From: Gammaproteobacteria bacterium
GTDB taxonomy: Bacteria; Pseudomonadota; Gammaproteobacteria; Pseudomonadales; Azotimanducaceae
Direction: 5' to 3'
DNA: 64,000 nt
Assembly: GCA_026707735.1 (NCBI GenBank)
Contig: JAPOWH010000006.1
Coordinates: forward strand, 215,018 to 279,017
The position numbers and the translations under genes were made by a program. Below, piece after piece: positions 26,830-36,210 of this stretch. Position 1 is the first letter of the stretch. Each line of letters begins with the position of its first letter. The notes below the pieces were generated by a model. That model was given only the letters and a program-made list of their open reading frames with translations. It did no database searches and had not been told where the DNA came from.

Positions 26830-28992
26830 ATGTGGAATCTCAAAGATCTGAACCTCACCGCCGGCCTGTCTGTGGGGCTAATTCGAAGCCTCTCCATGGG
26901 CATTTCTTTGTTCGCTGTTGCGAATCTGGTGTTCATTGGCGGGCTTCAACCCTACGTGCTCAATGGTGCGGGAATGTTCTACATGGGAACAGCGATCCTC
27001 TGTCTGTTTCTTGCGATATTCGGGAAATTTCCATCTCCAGTTGCCACTGCCCCTGTTCCTGTATTGCTGGTGATGTTGGCCATCGCAGGATCTATGGATC
27101 TGCAGGGCCACGAATTCTTCCTAACTTTTGTGTTTTCGATATTTGGCTGTGCATTGCTATCGGGACTATTGTTCCTTGCAATCGGTCTTTTTCGATTCGC
27201 AAACTTTTTTAGGTTTATCCCTTTTACGGTCTCTGCTGGAACTCTTGCCGGTTCGGGTGTCTTGATTCTTCTAATGGCGTTGAATCTCGCCGGTATTGGT
27301 TGGCGACCAGAGAGTTGGCCGGGATTGCTTGAGCCTGCTGCATTCTTGAACGCTGCTCTTAGTCTGGGTCTTGGTGTGTTTTTCATTGTGGTTTCCAAGA
27401 TTTGGACTCGCGTCTGGGTGCTGCCGTTGTTTTTCGTATCGTTCTGCGTCGTGTTCCACGTGGTTCGGGTGCTACTAAATTTCTCTATAGAAGAAACAGT
27501 AGCGGCCGGGCTATTGCTCGACCTGAATTGGTCAGGTGCGCTCTGGCCAGCGTATGGACCAAGCGATATCCAATCCGTGAATTGGAGCGTTGTAGCTGGT
27601 CAGGCAGTCAGCGGCGCGGTTCTCTTTGTGGTCTTGTTAGTTCTTACCGTCGTAAGTTTTGCTCAACTGGAACTTGGCGCACGTATGGAATTGGACTGGA
27701 ACAGGGAGCTCAAGCTTCACGGATTCGCGAATCTCCTCTCGGGCATTGGAGGAGGTATCCCCGGTGCAACGGTTGCATCTGCGACATTACCAAACATTGC
27801 TTTGCGGGGCAATTACCGCTTAACAAGTATCGTCATGGCGCTTTCGCTTGTGCTCTTTACTTTCGTCGGTTCGGATCTTCTGCGGATGCTGCCGCTTCCG
27901 GCAACAAGTGGCTTCCTCATATTCATGGCTTTTCCACTCATAAACGATTGGCTCATTCGTAGTCGCAAACGGTTACATATCACAGAATATTTGATGCTGG
28001 TACTGATTTGCATTGCTATCGTTTTCGTTGGATTCTTGGAAGCAATAGCTCTAGGGCTAGTACTTAGCCTTATCTTCTTCGCGGTTCGGTTGAGTCAAGT
28101 ACGCCTTGTAGAGTCCGAGTTCACAATTAGAGAACGAAGAAGCAATCAGCTGCGTTCGATTCCAGAGGAATCGATTCTCAATGTCTATGGACCTCGCGTT
28201 CGTATCTTTCGTCTTCGCGGATACATCTTCTTTGGTAGTGCCTACACGTTCACAACGCAATTGAAAGAGGCACTGAAGAGTGAGCCCTATCCCATGTGCG
28301 TGGTAGTTGATTTTGCAGGAGTCACAGGATTTGACCTCTCTGCTGTAGATAGCCTCCGAGGCTACATTCAGTTCGCCAATTCAGGACGAGTAAAGACAGT
28401 CTTTAGCTCCGCTTCTGATCGGTTCAAACAAGAAACGCGTAGAGACTTTCCACAGCCCTTGTATGAATCCGTCGAGTGGTTGGATTCAGAAGATGCCGCA
28501 TTGGCTAGAGCAGAAGAATTGCTATTGAGTTTCTACAGCGATGAAGTTGCCGCCGACCCCTCGCTGCGTGAATTGGTGCGGCGTAGTACCTCACAAGAAT
28601 TGTCCACATACTTGGCGCATCAGGCGGAATTTGAAGATCTAGTTGGCGACTTGGGTAACTTTTGCGAGTCCATTGAATATACAGATCAACAAGAGATCAC
28701 GCGTGAAGACCTTTCGCCAAGAGGTATGCAATTGCTTGTGTCAGGCATAGCATCCGTCAAGTCTGACGATGGGTCGACACTCTACCAACTTAGACCAGGA
28801 TCAATTATCGAAGAGAGCAGCGCTGTCGAAGATCGCAATGCGTCAATTACCACCGTGTCAGAAGGTTCGTGCAAAACTATATTGGTAACCCCTAGAGACT
28901 TAGCTAAACTCGAGGAAGAGGATCAAACGCTGACGTCTAGGCTTTTTCGCTATATCCTGTCGGTTGGTAGTTCAGCCAGAGCTAGCGGCTAA
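26830..28992 (+). CDS. SulP-family transporter with STAS and cyclic-nucleotide-binding-like C-terminus
   Basis: 720 residues. Residues ~10-425 are hydrophobic with about 11-12 membrane segments in SulP/SLC26 style, including the amphipathic GGGIPGATVASATLPN stretch. A STAS domain follows at ~450-550 (RIFRLRGYIFFGSAY, then DFAGVTGFDLSAVDSL). After a linker, residues ~630-715 (GMQLLVSGIASVKSDDG, YQLRPGSIIEESSAV, then TILVTPRDLAKLEEED) resemble a cNMP-binding beta-roll. The family exchanges sulfate, bicarbonate or dicarboxylates. It is divergent from the PKS; a link to the cluster is possible but not shown. Confidence 0.9.
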   Translation: MWNLKDLNLTAGLSVGLIRSLSMGISLFAVANLVFIGGLQPYVLNGAGMFYMGTAILCLFLAIFGKFPSPVATAPVPVLLVMLAIAGSMDLQGHEFFLTFVFSIFGCALLSGLLFLAIGLFRFANFFRFIPFTVSAGTLAGSGVLILLMALNLAGIGWRPESWPGLLEPAAFLNAALSLGLGVFFIVVSKIWTRVWVLPLFFVSFCVVFHVVRVLLNFSIEETVAAGLLLDLNWSGALWPAYGPSDIQSVNWSVVAGQAVSGAVLFVVLLVLTVVSFAQLELGARMELDWNRELKLHGFANLLSGIGGGIPGATVASATLPNIALRGNYRLTSIVMALSLVLFTFVGSDLLRMLPLPATSGFLIFMAFPLINDWLIRSRKRLHITEYLMLVLICIAIVFVGFLEAIALGLVLSLIFFAVRLSQVRLVESEFTIRERRSNQLRSIPEESILNVYGPRVRIFRLRGYIFFGSAYTFTTQLKEALKSEPYPMCVVVDFAGVTGFDLSAVDSLRGYIQFANSGRVKTVFSSASDRFKQETRRDFPQPLYESVEWLDSEDAALARAEELLLSFYSDEVAADPSLRELVRRSTSQELSTYLAHQAEFEDLVGDLGNFCESIEYTDQQEITREDLSPRGMQLLVSGIASVKSDDGSTLYQLRPGSIIEESSAVEDRNASITTVSEGSCKTILVTPRDLAKLEEEDQTLTSRLFRYILSVGSSARASG

Positions 28993-29111
28993 CGAAGCAA
29001 AGAGTAGGCACCAAATAGGCACAACTATTGCGGAAAGGCAACCCTACCAAGTTCAATTAGAACCTTGGCAGTCCTATGTTCTTTAATTGAGACACTCGCA
29101 AAGTTGATCGG

Positions 29112-29447
29112 TCAGGAGCCGTGCGGACTTGTAGTCGGGTCCATATCTACGGAAGGCAGGTGCCGAGCCAACTCACGTCGTGCTCGAATCGCCCAATATG
29201 CAAAAACGACGAACGCTGTCAAACCGGAGACCAACAATACAATCCCAAAAACTAGTCCATCATAGTCACTGGCAGTCGAGGGCAAAACTATGCGTGTGAT
29301 TGTCCAACCAACCAGAACCACCCACCACCCAATGAGGATCCAATACACAACGGCGGCATATTGCAGCGTAGTGTCAGTCAATTTAGTCAGGTAATACCCA
29401 TGACCCGCAATAAATGAGGACAGCATTAGACCTAGACCTGCAAACAA
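29112..29447 (-). CDS. Small membrane protein, three predicted helices
   Basis: 111 residues from TTG 29447; a stop lies 12 codons upstream with no better start in between. Hydrophobic segments are at about 1-15, 28-52 (YAAVVYWILIGWWVVLVGW) and 66-86 (GLVFGIVLLVSGLTAFVVF), ending in a basic ARRELARHL tail. Codon pattern and segment spacing look real. I do not recognise the family, and there is no operon partner. Confidence 0.6.
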   Translation of the reverse strand: MFAGLGLMLSSFIAGHGYYLTKLTDTTLQYAAVVYWILIGWWVVLVGWTITRIVLPSTASDYDGLVFGIVLLVSGLTAFVVFAYWAIRARRELARHLPSVDMDPTTSPHGS

Positions 29448-29717
29448 GACATACGCAAGAGATTCGGAAATCAGTTGAAGTCAACCCATCAAAGTTCCGA
29501 TTTTGGACTTAAACCCAGATCACGTCTAGGAGTCTGAAAAAATCCGATCCGCGTTACACGCTCCATCTAGAGACACCAGGCACACATTTGACCTTCGCTC
29601 GCCACCCAGCGGAAACCCACGGTGAAGCTCGAGTGCCTAGACGAACAAATCGATCGCCAAGCTTCTATTCAATTGCAGATCGCGTGGGACAACAACTCCC
29701 GATTCAGCTGGCAAGAG

Positions 29718-31634
29718 CTAGTTTGCAGCTACAACAACAAGCTCACCTTTTAAAGTCTCCGTTTGTTTAGGGAGACATAGGTCCTCCTTGCATGTTTGAA
29801 ACGTGACCTCCGCTGTAAACTCGTAGGTGCCCGGCTCAGTGTTATCCGTTGCAAACACCTGGCCAATGTCTACAGTTGGGCCGTTGAAAATTTCGTACAT
29901 GCCTTTGAATTGATACATTGGCTGTTGAATATCTCCAACCTTCTGAATTTCGCCGGGAACCCCAAAAGTCACTTCGGTTTCGGCCATACCTTGTTCAGAG
30001 TTTCTCCCTGTAGGTGCATAGATGTACCAGCCATCGGCAATCGTAAACGTAACGGACACCTCTGCTTGTGCTCCTGTTTCCATCTCTTTCGGCAACTGCA
30101 TTGCCAATGAAACTGGTGTGAACTTAGACTTGGCCTGACCACTCTCAGCTATGGCGGTTTCGTCGGTAGACGGTACGCTAGCGCTTTCGCTGGCTTCTGT
30201 TGGATCGGAAGGATCGGAGCCGAGCATGACATAAACTCGCCCTTGGTGTCGCATTGTTAGCCAGTGCCCTTTGCCTTCCTTGTAGAGTCTGCCTACCGAT
30301 TGCTCCCAATAGTCCACATTCATTTGAACCAGGTCTTCGAATTCCTCTTCAGTCCCTGGGTAATTCGAGCCAAATTGCTCTCGCATCGACTCTGCAGTTG
30401 GTTTCTCACGTGGCGGATAACGACCAGGATCTTTGCCTGCCGCTTCCACCTGATTGACACTTTCCCATTCCCATGACAATTCATCGGAGAATTCACCATC
30501 ATTAACGGTTGCCACACTTGCACCAATAATGAGGTCATGAACACCATCATTGTTCCAATCGTCGACATAGATGCGAGGACCACTGCCGGGCAGCGCTTTG
30601 CTTCCGTCTGCCGTCTCAAGCAAGTCCACGCCGGGCTTGAACCGATGCCCGTCTTCTGTCTTCAGGCCTTTGAAAAACATGACCGCTGGGTCGCCAGGTT
30701 TCGTATAGCTTCCGGTTACCAGCAGATCGAGTACTCCATCTCTATCCCAATCGACTACGTAGGGAGATGTCTTTCCGTCTCCATCCGGATTGCGATCCCC
30801 CATGAGTTTTAATGCCGCCTTTTCGTCGGGAGTTAATTGACGCATTACGAGAGGATTGCCCTGTTCGTCGAGTAGAAGTTGACGTCTGCCGAATTTCGGT
30901 TCCTTCACTGTTCCAATGTTCTCGCTAATGCGCAGTCCGCCACCGCCGCCGAAGATTAGGTCGAAGTCTCCATCATCGTCGAAATCCCCCATTGCTGCCG
31001 AAGAGTAGACCCAGTAGATGAACGACTCAATTTCATCCTTTGGTCCTTCATCGCCACCCATTAGAGGATTCCATTGGGCCGACGGATCGCCTTCTTGAGG
31101 GAGTTTGATGCCCGGCAGAAAACCTTCTGCGCTTCCCCTAAACCACGTTACTTCACCTGGGTGATATTGGCCGGTAATCATGTCGATGTGGCCATCGTCG
31201 TTTAGATCGTAGAAATAGGGAGTAAACCCTATGCAACACCACTGTTCGACCTCCATGATTGTTCCCTCTGTGTCTCTTGCCCACTTGAAGGAATCGCTAA
31301 AGATCGGATCGCTGTCGGTGCCAATGTTTTTGTAGACCCGAACCGTCGAACCATCCTCGCCCATAGGGAATAGATCGTTTGCATTCGTCTCAAACTCCCC
31401 GATGAGAAGGTCTCGCTTGCCGTCTCCGTCCCAATCGAACAAAGCTGGTGCGGCTAATCCGTGCTTTGTAGTCTTCACGGGAGACTTTCCGCCCATGACC
31501 AAAAATGGTTTGTCCAATTCTGGCGCACCTTCTATTGTTGCACCTTCAATCTCTGGAAAACTCATTTCGTCTGCCACGACAGCAGACACAAGTAAAAGAC
31601 ACCACGCAAATGGCAATATCCATCGACTTCTCAT
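29718..31634 (-). CDS. Secreted FG-GAP/VCBS protein with C-terminal DsbD-alpha-like domain
   Basis: 638 residues. Signal peptide MRSRWILPFAWCLLLVSAVVA. About five FG-GAP repeats, which are beta-propeller blades with Ca-binding loops, are visible: FDWDGDGKRDLLIGEF, YDLNDDGHIDMITGQY, GDFDDDGDFDLIFGGG, VDWDRDGVLDLLVTGSY and VDDWNNDGVHDLIIGA. Residues ~505-638 look like the N-terminal domain of DsbD (thiol-disulfide interchange), with C615-KEDL-C620-LP like its redox pair. The role would be periplasmic or extracellular, combining carbohydrate- or integrin-like binding with a redox-active or structural module. A long inverted repeat sits in its leader. Function is unknown. Confidence 0.82.
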   Translation of the reverse strand: MRSRWILPFAWCLLLVSAVVADEMSFPEIEGATIEGAPELDKPFLVMGGKSPVKTTKHGLAAPALFDWDGDGKRDLLIGEFETNANDLFPMGEDGSTVRVYKNIGTDSDPIFSDSFKWARDTEGTIMEVEQWCCIGFTPYFYDLNDDGHIDMITGQYHPGEVTWFRGSAEGFLPGIKLPQEGDPSAQWNPLMGGDEGPKDEIESFIYWVYSSAAMGDFDDDGDFDLIFGGGGGLRISENIGTVKEPKFGRRQLLLDEQGNPLVMRQLTPDEKAALKLMGDRNPDGDGKTSPYVVDWDRDGVLDLLVTGSYTKPGDPAVMFFKGLKTEDGHRFKPGVDLLETADGSKALPGSGPRIYVDDWNNDGVHDLIIGASVATVNDGEFSDELSWEWESVNQVEAAGKDPGRYPPREKPTAESMREQFGSNYPGTEEEFEDLVQMNVDYWEQSVGRLYKEGKGHWLTMRHQGRVYVMLGSDPSDPTEASESASVPSTDETAIAESGQAKSKFTPVSLAMQLPKEMETGAQAEVSVTFTIADGWYIYAPTGRNSEQGMAETEVTFGVPGEIQKVGDIQQPMYQFKGMYEIFNGPTVDIGQVFATDNTEPGTYEFTAEVTFQTCKEDLCLPKQTETLKGELVVVAAN

Positions 31635-31646
31635 TTTGACCTTTTT

Positions 31647-31675
31647 GATTTTGCTGCAGAGACCGCAGCAAAATC
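31647..31675 (-). promoter_or_regulatory. Strong hairpin in the leader of the FG-GAP/DsbD-like gene
   Basis: GATTTTGCTGC (31647-31657) and GCAGCAAAATC (31665-31675) form a perfect 11-bp stem around a 7-base loop. On the coding (minus) strand it ends about 12 bases before the ATG and is followed by AAAAAGG, the likely ribosome site. It could control translation or protect the mRNA. The absence of a U-run on either strand argues against a terminator. Confidence 0.6.
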
Positions 31676-31925
31676 TGCTTACTTCGATTTAGAAATTATA
31701 GATTCTGTTGAGCTAAAAGAGAGGGTCAGGCGACCACTCCCATTCACAGTAAATGGCCGAGCGTTGCGATTCATTCCCTTGCCGTTACCTAGCCCAATTC
31801 CTGAATCTCAACGGCTGGAAAAATGGTTAGTCGCTCCCCAGCGCAGCAGCAGCTGATCTGCAATGAGCCGACTTAGTATCAGTACAGTAGATCCGTTTCC
31901 TGAACCGGCAAAGTCCGACAATCGC

Positions 31926-33587
31926 CTACCGGTTCGATCGAGACAGCAAAGTATCTCGAGGATAGCTTACGGAATACCTCTGCAAGATCTGCCAGGTGCC
32001 ACCCGAATCGAGGTCCTTGGTCCAAGCGATTCGCCCTGGGCGGTCGTCGATGTCTGTCTTGGACGGTGCGGTTGCGTCTCGGTGCACTTCAACTCTTATG
32101 TCCTCGTGGCGTGCTACAGGGTAGTAGTCCAGCACTTCTATGCTAGAGCCAGACGAACCATTGTTTTCGATCAACACCAGAAAGTGGGTTTCCTCGACTT
32201 TTCGGTTCCGGAAAATACCTTCGTCACCCTTCATTCCTCCTTGATTCTCGACAACCACGCGTATTCGCTGGTCAATACCCAAGGGAATTACAACATCTTC
32301 ATTGGGAAGTATGTTTCCCACTAGTAGCTCGCCTACGAAGCTATCGTCGACGAAACACCTCATTTCTCCTTCGGGCAGAGGAATATCCTGATCGTATTCA
32401 AAATTGGCTGCGAGGTATCCAACATCGTCATGTCGAGGGACAATGGTTGTCTTGATTTCGACATTGTCAATTGCGTAGCTTCCCAAACCTATGATGCCGT
32501 GCTCCGAACTGTCATTGGCAACAGACTGTGGATTCGGTGTTCGATATTCCGTCGAAAATGGCAGAGCCGATACAGGTACAAAGTGCATTCCAGCATAAAC
32601 CCTTTCTTCGAGCATGACACTTGGGGCTGATGGTTCAACGACACGGGCACCCGTAACCGCATATGCTTGGTCGTAGACTATTTCGTCATCTTTTTCTCTG
32701 AGGTCTACAAAGTGACTGAACTGCCGAGGAGGAGCAGTTCTTCGATCTGGATTTGTGGTACTCAGGACGAGCGCAACGTCTTGCCAATTCTCTGGGGAAT
32801 TCTGGAGCACAACGGCATCATGCACGATCGTTAGACTCTTGGATCCGCTATCCAGGTACGCGTGATAGGTCGAGTGCCAGCCCGCCTGACTGGAGTAGTA
32901 CGACACAACGAACGCTGTCTCTTTGTCCTCAGTTGACACTAGCCCTAAGGACAATTCGGCCGACTCCAGTTCCCGTCCGCCGATTTGATTGCGTTCACTG
33001 CGAATTTGTCGCAGTCTTGTCTTAGCATCGTTGAGAGCTCGTTGTACTTCGCGGCGAGAGTCGAAAGCCTCCTTACTGCTTTCTCGTATCAATGCGAGTA
33101 CGCCACGCGTTCGCTGCAAACCAGCCTCTACATCCTCGGATTCGGGGGCTTTTTGTTGAGGATGTTGCTCAACTACGCCCTGTAGTAGCTCAACTTCCAT
33201 TTCTATGGAAAGCAGTTCGTCTTCGTGTTGAGCGATTGTCTGATTCAGTTCATCTATTTGTTTGTCGAGCTCTCTAACTTTCGCGGCAAAGGCTTCATCG
33301 TCGAACTTCGTAGTGCGCTTGGTGTCGACTATTCGGACATGGCTACTTGACCCGATTGCTCGGACAGCAAAGTCTCCCACGCTTGCTGGCAAGCCCTGTA
33401 TGACGACCCGATGGTCGCCTGCGGGCACATCGACCACAAATTGCCGGATCACGTCCGCACCATGGGGATACACGCGCACTTCTGAAACCACTGGCTTGAC
33501 AACCGTATTTGCCAATAGTGAACCGTTCAGTGCGAGTACGGAAACGGTTGTTACAAAGATAGTGAGTTTTGTACTTGATTCCTTCAT
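31926..33587 (-). CDS. Secreted DUF4139-family protein (mucoidy-inhibitor-A-like)
   Basis: About 553 residues from ATG 33587, which has GGAG 9-10 bases upstream and begins a good signal peptide (MKESSTKLTIFVTTVSVLALNGSLLA); the frame is open further up but without these features. The N-terminal DUF4140 part reads VVSEVRVYPHGADVIRQF and DHRVVIQGLPASV. Then comes a coiled-coil (~AKVRELDKQIDELNQTIAQHE), followed by the DUF4139 domain (SYYSSQAGWHSTYHAYLDS, VLQNSPENWQDVALVLSTTNP). The family is widespread, envelope-located and of unknown biochemical role. The neighbouring gene downstream is also secreted, but 290 bp separate them. Confidence 0.88.
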   Translation of the reverse strand: MKESSTKLTIFVTTVSVLALNGSLLANTVVKPVVSEVRVYPHGADVIRQFVVDVPAGDHRVVIQGLPASVGDFAVRAIGSSSHVRIVDTKRTTKFDDEAFAAKVRELDKQIDELNQTIAQHEDELLSIEMEVELLQGVVEQHPQQKAPESEDVEAGLQRTRGVLALIRESSKEAFDSRREVQRALNDAKTRLRQIRSERNQIGGRELESAELSLGLVSTEDKETAFVVSYYSSQAGWHSTYHAYLDSGSKSLTIVHDAVVLQNSPENWQDVALVLSTTNPDRRTAPPRQFSHFVDLREKDDEIVYDQAYAVTGARVVEPSAPSVMLEERVYAGMHFVPVSALPFSTEYRTPNPQSVANDSSEHGIIGLGSYAIDNVEIKTTIVPRHDDVGYLAANFEYDQDIPLPEGEMRCFVDDSFVGELLVGNILPNEDVVIPLGIDQRIRVVVENQGGMKGDEGIFRNRKVEETHFLVLIENNGSSGSSIEVLDYYPVARHEDIRVEVHRDATAPSKTDIDDRPGRIAWTKDLDSGGTWQILQRYSVSYPRDTLLSRSNR

Positions 33588-34257
33588 CTTCAATGCTCCA
33601 AACGCGGAGAGAATTCGGATCGCGCCAGAAGTTACCGATTGAGGAGTTGTTCGCGATGCCGACCTTTCAAATCGGCACCTGAATCGTTCTTGAACAACCC
33701 AAAACCGAAATTTCAACGCATCCTATACATAGGTATTTGACCATTTACACGAGCCAATTGCACGAGATGTTTGCTCGATGGGGATTATGTGTGCGTAGCA
33801 AGAAGAGTTTTGGCAGAGACGGGCTCTCTGCGTCGGCAATTGCTAGAGATACCTTGGTTCGCAAGCGTACAAGGGAGGAGATTGAGTTGGCGAATACTAA
33901 ATTGCCATTTGTAATGAGGATCGGTTTAGAATCGCAAATCAAGTGTCGGTTGTAATCAGATCGACTTCCGAGGAGGCCCCAAGACCTTGAGTTTCGTATT
34001 AATGAAGAACAACACATTGACCGCTACTCGTTGGTAGGCTAAAGCCACGTGTGCGTTTACGAACACTGGACTCAAGGTGCTTTTCAACCAATGCTCCAAA
34101 ATACAGCGTTTCCTATAATTTGACCTACTTGCTGACACAGGTAGTGTTGCTGCTTGGCCGTCTCCTATTCCTCGCTGCATTCATCGCTCAAGCGTGTGCA
34201 ATTCGTTGACACAATTCGCGTGTGACTGAGATTCTTTGAGATACCTGAAATAGCCGC
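33588..34257. other. Non-coding stretch between the DUF4139 gene and the ABC operon
   Basis: 670 bp without a supported gene. I see a short palindrome CCTAT-AC-ATAGG (33722-33733), a 6-bp stem TGCCGA/TCGGCA (33657-33677), and a TATAAT on the plus strand at 34114-34119 without a good -35. A plus-strand frame at 33737-33955 is the only one with some protein-like character and is not accepted. Confidence 0.4.
34206..34234 (+). promoter_or_regulatory. Possible sigma-70 promoter of the liv-type operon
   Basis: A consensus TTGACA lies at 34206-34211, followed after 17 bases by AGATTC (34229-34234), a poor -10. The ATG of the first operon gene is 24 bases beyond. The -35 is convincing, the -10 is not. 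Confidence 0.3.
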
Positions 34258-35130
34258 ATGGATACCGTCCTACAACTCTTGCTAAAAGGTATTTCGCAAG
34301 GCTGTGTCTATGGACTCATAGCGCTTGGATTTGTGCTGATCTACAAGGCCACCGAGATGATCAACTTCGCCCAGGGCGAACTAATGATGATCGGCGCGTT
34401 GATCGCGGTCACCTTCACCCAATACCTGCAATGGAACTACTTCGTAGCCGTTGTGTTGACTGTCTTGGCAACAGGATTCATAGGTTTGCTTCTCGAAAGA
34501 TCGTTGCTGCGACGCATGATTGGGGAACCACCGTTTGCAGTCCTCATGGTTACGATCGGTCTTGGGTTTGTACTTCGTGCGGTAGCGGGGATGATTTGGG
34601 GTCACGATCCCCAAGAGTTACGGACTCCATACTCCGATGTTGTCATAAACATGGGCGATATAGTCCTAGGAGTCTCGAATCTTGTGGTGATTGGCGGAAC
34701 GATTGCACTGTGTATAGCTTTGTTCCTGTTCTTTCGATTCACCCGAATTGGGATTGCGATGCAGGCGTCGTCGCAAAACCAACTAGCGGCTTTCTATGTC
34801 GGCATCCCGGTTAAGCGAATCGTCGCGTTGACTTGGGCACTGTCTGCCGGAATTGCTGCAATTGCAGGAATTTTGTTCGCGCCGCTCACAGCAATCACGC
34901 CAAATATCGGTTTTTCGGGTATCAAGGCATTCGCTGCCGCAATCGTTGGTGGTTTCGGAAGTCTCCCTGGTGCGATTATCGGAGGGCTTTCGATAGGGAT
35001 TATCGAGCAATTCATGCAATACCACTTCGGCAAGGGTCTTGGTGACACAAGTGCTTACATATTGCTCTTGCTCATGCTTCTAATACGACCATCTGGACTT
35101 ATAGCCAGTATGCAAAAGAAGAAAGTCTGA
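34258..35130 (+). CDS. Branched-chain-type ABC permease, LivH-like
   Basis: 290 residues, about eight membrane helices. It matches the LivH branch: GISQGCVYGLIALGFVLIYKATEMINFAQGELMMIG near the N-terminus, and AFAAAIVGGFGSLPGAIIGG with GLSIGIIEQ near the C-terminus, where the permease contacts the ATPase. It forms a heterodimer with the LivM-like protein in the inner membrane. Its stop overlaps the next start (TGATG). First gene of a six-gene operon. Confidence 0.93.
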   Translation: MDTVLQLLLKGISQGCVYGLIALGFVLIYKATEMINFAQGELMMIGALIAVTFTQYLQWNYFVAVVLTVLATGFIGLLLERSLLRRMIGEPPFAVLMVTIGLGFVLRAVAGMIWGHDPQELRTPYSDVVINMGDIVLGVSNLVVIGGTIALCIALFLFFRFTRIGIAMQASSQNQLAAFYVGIPVKRIVALTWALSAGIAAIAGILFAPLTAITPNIGFSGIKAFAAAIVGGFGSLPGAIIGGLSIGIIEQFMQYHFGKGLGDTSAYILLLLMLLIRPSGLIASMQKKKV

Positions 35131-36206
35131 TGCGTTTTGTATTGAAAACCAACTATGGGCGCGATATTGACATCTTCAAGCATCGTGCCCACGCAGCATG
35201 GTACATCGTCCTAATTGGTCTATTGATTATCGCCCCTCTGTTCTTGGATGTTTTCTACGAGACCCAACTAACGGAACTCTTCATTTGGGCGATCGCTGGA
35301 GCTGGCTTGATGCTGTTGGTCGGTTACACGGGTCTGGTTAGCCTAGGCCACGTAGCCTTCATGGCTTTGGGTGCTTACATTCACGCCATTCTCTACTCGC
35401 GTGGATGGCCTCTTGTCTTGAGTATTCCTGCTTCGGCCATCATGACCGGTGGGATTGGAGTTCTAATCGGCGTTGCCTCGTTGAGAATGACAGGCATCTA
35501 CCTTGCTATCGCCACTCTGGCTTTCGCGATGATCGTGGAGAAAGTTCTAGCCCATTGGCCAGCACTAACAGGTGGCCATTCCGGCTTTCGCGTTGACGAT
35601 CCAACGTTGTTTGGACTTTCGCTGGATTCGTCGACCGCCTACTACTACACATGCCTGACGGTGCTCCTCTTCGTGTTTCTGGCAGTAATCAATCTGCTCC
35701 GATCGCCTACGGGAAGATCCTTTATTGCTGTCCGAGACTCCGAAATCTCCGCTCAAGCGCTTGGTGTCAACCTGCTGAGAACAAAGACGCTTGCATTTGC
35801 TTTGTCTGCGGCGCTAACGGGACTTGCCGGGGCACTCTACGCACACCGAATAGGTTTCCTTTTTCCTGATGCGTTCACGATCATGACGTCGATCATGCTG
35901 CTGATGCTTGTAGTAGTTGGCGGACTCGGGTCATTGCATGGTGTGGTGTTCGGTGCATTCTTCATCACCATCGTTCCGCAGATCATCGCAATCGTGCGAG
36001 ATTGGCTACCGACAGAGCTCGTCCAACGAGGTGGATTGGAGCCTCTCACCTTTGGTGCGGTGCTCATACTGTTCCTTGTGTTCGAGCCTCTTGGGTTCTA
36101 TGGACGTTGGGTGAAGGTACGACTGTTCTTCAGTCAATTCCCGCTCTATCGAAAGAAGACCTTCCTTCGCCAAAAATCCTATTTGAAGACTGAGAGAGTC
36201 CATTAG
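35130..36206 (+). CDS. Branched-chain-type ABC permease, LivM-like
   Basis: 358 residues, about nine membrane helices. LivM marks are YTGLVSLGHVAFMALGAYIHA, RMTGIYLAIATLAFAMIVE and VVVGGLGSLHGVVFGAFF. It carries a C-terminal extension of ~40 basic residues after the last helix. It starts inside the LivH stop codon and ends 4 bases before the LivG start, so the three are translationally linked. Confidence 0.93.
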   Translation: MRFVLKTNYGRDIDIFKHRAHAAWYIVLIGLLIIAPLFLDVFYETQLTELFIWAIAGAGLMLLVGYTGLVSLGHVAFMALGAYIHAILYSRGWPLVLSIPASAIMTGGIGVLIGVASLRMTGIYLAIATLAFAMIVEKVLAHWPALTGGHSGFRVDDPTLFGLSLDSSTAYYYTCLTVLLFVFLAVINLLRSPTGRSFIAVRDSEISAQALGVNLLRTKTLAFALSAALTGLAGALYAHRIGFLFPDAFTIMTSIMLLMLVVVGGLGSLHGVVFGAFFITIVPQIIAIVRDWLPTELVQRGGLEPLTFGAVLILFLVFEPLGFYGRWVKVRLFFSQFPLYRKKTFLRQKSYLKTERVH

Positions 36207-36210
36207 GCAA

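Noticed and set aside
29588..29770. 60-codon plus-strand frame overlapping the end of the FG-GAP gene
   Set aside because: Overlaps a supported gene and has no protein features.
31863..32324. 153-codon plus-strand frame opposite the DUF4139 gene
   Set aside because: It is largely antisense to a well-supported gene and shows no domain.
33737..33955. 72-codon frame with a WGLCVRS stretch, faintly like a phage antitermination protein
   Set aside because: The resemblance is slight, the start is weak and nothing phage-like surrounds it.
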